Assembly: GCA_039621445.1 (NCBI GenBank)
Contig: CP154957.1
Span: 21,970,761 to 22,034,760 of the forward strand
DNA from: Euglena gracilis
Taxonomy: Eukaryota; Euglenida; Euglenophyceae; Euglenales
Length of the DNA: 64,000 nt
Direction of reading: 5' to 3'
In this document: piece by piece, positions 58,256 through 64,000 of the stretch
Layout of the letters: every line of letters starts with the position of its first letter
Numbering within the stretch: the stretch's first letter is position 1
Notes under the pieces: model-generated
The model's input: the letters and a program-made list of their open reading frames with translations, nothing else
Databases searched by the model: none
Told to the model about the DNA's origin: nothing
Made by a program: the position numbers and the translations under genes

Positions 58256-60692
58256 GGGCCTCTGACTGCCAGGGGGTAAGCCCTAGCGAGTTGCCACCTC
58301 GCCCCCCCCCCCCACCGCTCCAAACTGTCCTGTGGACAGTCTGCTACGATGCCTCTCTCCCCTTGGATGGCCTCCCATTTGTCTCGGCTGCACTGCGCAT
58401 CCCCTCTCCCTGCGCTCTGCATTGTGCCAGCCAGCGCCCAGGCTCCGTGGCTCATTTGTTTGCTTGTTTTCTTCTTCGTTCCACCCCCACCTTCAACCAG
58501 AAGATCGGGCGGATTGATATCCGCAATTTTTCTCCAATTTCCGCAATTTCCCGCAATTTCCACAATTTTGCAACAATTTCCCCCCTTTCCTCCTTTAGTG
58601 CACAGAAACTTGAAATGAAATTCTGGCCATTCCTCGAAGGGTTCACAAGGCAAGGGGGGGGGGCACAAGCAAACTTTTTTCCAAAACAATTTTACGAATT
58701 TTTTTTGTAAGATTTGTAATTTTTTCCTGTGCTTTTATGACCAGATTCTGCCCTGGGACCAAGATTTTCTTCAAAATTTTGTAATTTTAATTTTGGCCAA
58801 CAAATTCCTCCGTTTTGGAATCATTATGTTTGCCATGGTTCAACACATGCACCAACGTTGGGCAATGATGGGCAAAGATGAGGGATATTAATTAAAACTT
58901 TTAGGCGGAGGGAAATTTTCTTAGTCAGGTCGAACTGGGTCTGGAGAAATCCAAACTCAACTCCAAAAGATCCTCAGAATCAGCAAAATGATGCAAAACA
59001 GAATCACTTTCGACTGATGACTCGGGCTGGAGAGCCCATTTTTGATGATTTCCTCACTTTTTGGCCATTTGCGACACTTATTTCAAGGGGCTTCGGCTTG
59101 TTTCTTTGGGTGTTTTGTTTTTGTTGGAGGGTGTTTGGGTTGTCTCCCCTTGGGGGGTCAAGCGTGCCCCCCCCCCAAGGTGGCCACCACGTGAGTCTTG
59201 GAGTCACCTGATTTTCTTTTTAACAGAAGTTCTGGTTGTTGTTTTTTTGCATTCAGTTCAAACTGGCAGAATTTTACTCAATTCTGCAGGAGTGTTGATG
59301 CCCCAATGTCGAATTCTATTACCAAAGGCGTTGCTCAGGCTGAGGAACCTGACCTTCTGAGGGCCTTAAAGCTCCAGTGAATTTTCTTGGGTGACAGAAG
59401 ATTTTTGGGCTGTTTTTTCAGGCCATTTTTGAACCGATAATTTACCTGGGTTTTGTTATCTTGTATCACTTTTTTTGAGGAGTGTAACTGATTCGATTTA
59501 TTTTTGTCATGCTTCCAGGACACATTTCACCGTCCAGGATTTCCAACCTGCCCTGTGGGTGGGTGGGTGGGTCAGAGCTTTTGTTCCCCCCTGGGTCCTT
59601 CGTTTCTGGTGTGAAGCACCGACTTTGACCCTTCAGTCAATCAACACCATTCATTTTTGGACCCCAAAATCGACCTCCCAACACCCCTTGGTGCACTGAG
59701 GCTTCTTGTCTGTTTATGGCCGGCACTAAATTCGCTTCTGGCGCAGTCTGTCTGCTGACCCCCCTCCCTGGGGGCTTTCAGGGGAGGGGTTGCCTACCCC
59801 CTCCCCGGTCCTAAAAGAACCTCTGGTTGGCGTCCAAACCGGAGAAAGCAGCGGCTAACTCGCCGGACCACTCAGGGGGCGGGCCGACCACGTCGTGGCG
59901 TGTTAGTCCCCCCCATGTTGCCATCGTTCCCGTGGCCCCTCCCCCTTCCTTCCTCTCCATTGCCTTCGAAGCCAGGGGTTTCCTTGAGCTGGAAGAAATG
60001 GGGGGGGTCCAGCCAGCCAGATGGCCAGCTGGGTAACCTCCCCTGTGGGGTCCGCCACGGTTGCCCCCAATTCCAACCAGTGCACCATTCCTGGCAGGGT
60101 TGGAGCAAATGTTCTCAGGGCCCGGCAGCTGGCTGGGCTGGACAAAAAATTTTCGGTGCCAAAAATGAAAAAGGCCAAAAATGGCAAAAATATGGCGTTT
60201 TTTTGAGGATTTTTTTGAAAGGGATTTTCGCCTGAAAGTTTTGGGTAAGAATCCCAACCCTCTGGATTTGTGTTTTTTTCTCCTGTTTTCGGGACCAGCT
60301 GTCAGCCGGCTGCCCCACCCCACACAACCCGGACCTCCCCTCAGCCAGCACCCTTTTCCCCAGTCAGCACATTTTCCCAGCCAGGCCTCGGGACCCCCCA
60401 GGGGGAGTTGGTGCCACCCTTACCGCCTCTTGATGGGCCGGTCCCCTTGTGGCGGGTTCTATTCAAAAGGCAAAAATGTCTCATAATGAAACAATTCAAG
60501 CACCCTCCCTCCGCCCACACCTTACACACATATGTACTATGCATTCAAGAACCCACCCAAAGACCCAGGCCACAACCCTCACCCCTTGTTAGAACCACAA
60601 CTGTAAGTGGAAACATTGCCTTTTGAGGACAACTCTGTCCGATGAACGCTCTCCTTCCTATTGAACCCAGAGTTCTTCTTTGACATAGCCAC
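58256..60692. other. Repeat-rich flank without recognised gene
   Basis: AT-rich filler, short C/G runs, an inverted copy of the 50-base GCGAAGTTAGC motif (59692-59742), a CCTAAAAGAACCTCTG end like the hAT-like TIR (59812-59827), and CCAGCCAGCC-type sequence at 60010-60400. Open frames are short and look like shadows. Confidence 0.45.
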
Positions 60693-60697
60693 AGGGA

Positions 60698-63591
60698 CTT
60701 AGGGCGGCCGGATTCGCACTCAAGTTTTTTTATGTTTATTTGCGGATTTGCGCAAATTTCCAATTTTTTTTGATTTTTGCTCTATGGCTCCGGGGGGTTT
60801 GAAAACACGGTGACAAGAGAGTGAAAAAAATGAGCAAAATTCTGTTTTCGGTGGTGTGACCCCTGGGACTTTGGCCAAAAATGGTGTTTTTGGGTGGGGC
60901 GGAAATGGGCTTTGCACGTTGAGACCCCCGGGACCTTCCCCCCCGGAAGCGAAAAAAACGCAAAAAAGCGGCACAGGAACGGGACCTTTAATGCCCTTGT
61001 TGCTCTTTTCAGCCGTGTCCCCGTTGCCGGCGGTGTGCGTCCTGGGTGTTTGCCGGACTGCTTTGCTTGCGGCGCGTTGGTGTGGTGTTTTTGGGTTGTT
61101 TGTTAAAGCGTGGGGAGGAGGCGCCGGGGTGTGTGGGTGTGGTGTGACCAAGCTGGTGGGAAGGACGCAAGGGAAGGAAGGTTAGAGCAGGGTGTTGGGC
61201 AAGGGAAGGGCAGAGGGGAAGAAATAGGGTCCGCAGGGAATGAAGGGGACGGGCGTCTCCCATCCCACTTATACTCGGGATCTGCACAACCAGTTTTGAG
61301 ACAAAGAACCCACCAGAAGAAGCCGCAGAAGAAGCCCTTGAAGGACAAAAGTGTGTTTATTTGCGCAAATGCGCGCACCAACATAATTATGTTGGTGCGC
61401 GCATTTGCGCAAATAAACACAATTTTGTCTTTCAAGTGTTGGGCTTCAGCGCCCATGAACTGACGCTGATGATAAACAGCGTGACAAAGGGGCTGTGACG
61501 GCCATTACCAGCGGGCCGTCCAGAAACATAATTTGGTGGATTTGTCACAGTGTTTGTTGGCAGCGTCAGCTTACGGGCGCAAATGCGCGCACAAACAAAA
61601 AATATGTTTATTTGCGCATTTGCACCCATCAACACAATTTGTGTTGTTTGGCGCAAATGCGCATATAAACATGAAGAAGAAGGGTGTGACAGAAACACAA
61701 TTGTCAAACACCAGCAGCAGATGTGGTTCATTTGCGCATCACATTGTTTTTTGGGCGCAAATGCGCAAATCAACCAGATGTAATTTGCGCAATTTTTGCA
61801 TGTGGTTCATTTGCGCATTTGCGCCCACAAACAATGTGATGCGCTCAAATGTGCAACCACCAATGAAGGAGTAATGAACCACCAATGAAGGAGTAATGAG
61901 CGGCTTCATTTGGCTCCGCAACAGCCACCTTTAATGGCTTCTGAATGGGTTCAACCCAAATGACCACACCATGTTCTCCAACACCAGATGTTAGGGGGTC
62001 AATTCTACTCTAGTGACAGGTCCCAGGAAAGGTTGAGATAGAGGATCTCCTGAAGGCGGTTAGGCAGCCACCTGATAACGTCTGCCGGCACCAATTTCAG
62101 GGCCACAAAGGCCCTGCCACTGGCCTGCGGCTCGGTCTTGGCTGCTGCAGCCACATCAACGGCTGATGCTTCAGCACCCACCAGGCTGGCATCGAGCTCC
62201 CTACCCACCGAAGCGGCCACTTTGTTTCATGTAATTGGGGCGTGAGGCTGGGGGGTACGACGTGGTGCAAGTGCATGGCAACCAGCAGCCAGAGAAATGT
62301 AGCCCTCAAACACCCGTTATTTTGGGTGCAAGGAAGTGTTGAACCTTTACCACTGGATTGGTGGTATTAAAGCGGTGGGACTCACTCCCCACAAATTATG
62401 CACAAAAACTGGTGTGTTTTACGTTTTTCAAGTGGAAAATGGTGGAGAATAACCAGAAAATGGACTCCAGCCCGACGCATCCCGGGTATTTCAGGTGCCA
62501 AATTTTTATTTCTTGTAACGGTGACACAGTACTGTTGCAGAAAAGGTGTCGAGCAATCACAGGTCGTTGCACGTCATCAATTCGTTACGCTTAACTGCCA
62601 AACGGATGAGGCCAAAACAACAGGCCGTGTGGGCTGGGGAACAGCAGTACACATTTACACACGTAAGGCAGGCAAATTTTGGCCAGTCAGATGCCGTGTT
62701 CAAGTGAACATTACATTCTACCTCTCACCACAAATTTCATCTCCACGTAAACGTCGTGCAAATCAGTGGTTGTCGTGTGGAACTGCGTTCTCCAGCCGTC
62801 ACAGAGGAGGAGATGGTATCGCAAAGCTGATGTGTGTTGGTGCGCGCATTTGCGCGCACCAACATAATTTTCTGTGTGTGCGTTAAGGCTACAACAAACA
62901 CATTATTTGGAAGCGAATGATTAAATGTTGTTGCGCACGTTTGCGCAAATGCGCGCACCAACATAATTTTGTTTATTTGCACAAATGCGCGCGCCAACAC
63001 GCCCATGTCAAGTTCAAAAACCTCGTAGGGTCATGGTCCCCATCAGTGTATTTTAACACAGACATGTTGTTGCCTCCCATTGCACACACAAACAAAATTT
63101 GTTTGTGGGCGCATTTGAGCCCACAAACATTATGTATTTTTAACTTCATCGTTGTATGTTTATTTGAGCAAATGCGCCCACAAACATAAATTTGTTTATT
63201 TGCGCAAATGCGCGCACAAACACACATCAATTGCGTGATGGCTGGCTGGCGCTTTCTGTAGTATGTGCTGGTAATAGGGCTCCGTGTGTTCTTATGGGCG
63301 GCTGCAGTATCCAAGCTAGTTCAGTCAGCACGTCAGCAGCGGGTGAGTTCTTCACACCTGTTTGATGTACAAGAGCACCAATCTCTCCCTCTGCCCTCTT
63401 TGCGTCACCTGGTGAGGAGCATGCGCACTAAACTGCTGGGATACACCCCTCCAATAGAGGGGTGTAACGGTTCATAAACTTTATTCCGCGTGTCAGGGTA
63501 CAGGGTACCAGAAATTTCGTAAATTTGTGCATTTGCGCAAATGCGCCAATTTCAAAGAAAAAACCCTTAAGTGCGAATCCGGCCGCCTAAG
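60698..63591. mobile_element. TIR element with GCGCAAAT palindromes, copy 2 (2894 bp)
   Basis: Left end CTTAGGGCGGCCGGATTCGC (one extra G), right end the inverse CTTAAGTGCGAATCCGGCCG...CCTAAG, flanked by AGGGA at 60693-60697 and 63592-63596. It is collinear with 40433-43703 but lacks the nested MITE. No transposase motif was found. Confidence 0.85.
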
Positions 63592-63596
63592 AGGGA

Positions 63597-64000
63597 ATTT
63601 CTGAATTGGACTCCACCCTATTCCCCCCAGAGGTGGGTCCAGCCAGCCAGTCAGCATCTTTTTTCCAGCCAGGAGCTCCCAGCCGGGCTGCAGTGCTAAC
63701 CCCCGGGGGTTTGGGTGGGAACGGGGTTTTCGAGCAAACAAACAAAGCTCCAGCAGCCCGGTGAATCTGGACTGGACCGAAAAACGGGGTCAAAAATGGC
63801 CAAAAAGGCTCATTCTGGATGTATTTTTTTTTGGAACTCACCTCAATGTTTTTTTAGCTAAGAAAATCTTTGGACTTTTTTGGCCTCCTTTTTTTGGGTG
63901 CCAGTCGGGTCCAGCCCGGCAGGCGGTTGGACCCACCCCCTCTCTGGGCGCACTGGACTCCCTGCACAGCACCTTTTTTCAACTGGCAGGTTGGACCCCT
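63597..64000. other. CAGCCAGCC/TGGCCA repeat block at the window end
   Basis: TCCAGCCAGCCAGTCAGC, CCCAGCCGGGCTGCAGTGC, a GTCAAAAATGGCCAAAAAGG core and GGGTCCAGCCCGGCAGG resemble 36000-36360. It runs off the window. Confidence 0.45.

Overview
This window comes from a large, repeat-rich nuclear genome of a microbial eukaryote. I favour an alga or related protist but cannot name it. The reasons are: a multi-exon GT-AG gene for a GAF / histidine kinase / receiver hybrid sensor, introns packed with microsatellites and transposons, nested chromodomain Ty3/gypsy elements, and a restriction-like-endonuclease LINE. No bacterial operon, rRNA, CRISPR array or organellar gene was seen. Exon boundaries were worked out by eye from frame, phase and GT-AG signals. 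No search or splice predictor was run.

Left part (1-26099): one decayed Ty3/gypsy chromovirus-type element (element A) whose coding region was split by later insertions. A 5.0-kb block holding a minus-strand LINE sits in its gag (1914-6918, target duplication CCCAG). A 238-bp G/C-capped element sits in a long spacer ORF (9468-9705, CAGTG). A 1.4-kb TIR element (10998-12395, CCTCATC) and a 200-bp TA-flanked MITE (12648-12847) sit in the reverse transcriptase. A complete 10.7-kb LTR retrotransposon (element B, 15280-25982, ATAT) sits in the chromodomain. Element B is the most notable: between its gag zinc knuckle and its protease it carries a C5-cytosine-type DNA methyltransferase.

Middle part (about 26180-57300): a plus-strand gene for a hybrid sensor histidine kinase. 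Candidate N-terminal exons lie at 26221-30346. A GAF-type sensor exon set follows (31522-35938), then the H-box exon (37606-37695), ATPase exons (40210-46896), a degenerate first receiver (46738-50071), a second receiver with phospho-acceptor Asp and Lys (50.8-54.7 kb), and a low-complexity tail ending with TGA at 57295-57297. Most junctions agree in reading phase. Signal would pass His to Asp within the protein. The input and output are unknown.

Introns and right flank: introns carry several families of short non-autonomous elements. These are a hAT-like family with 8-bp duplications, a TA-duplicating family whose ends are C/G homopolymers, and elements with GGCGCC hairpins and a TGGCCA core. 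Two 2.9-3.3 kb elements (40433-43703 and 60698-63591) share about 26-34 bp terminal inverted repeats and 5-bp target duplications, and are filled with GCGCAAATGCGC palindromes. Very long microsatellites (ACGC, TATATG/GAGACA, ACACC/ACAAC) lie in the introns. From 57.3 to 64 kb only repeats and weak exon-like fragments were found.
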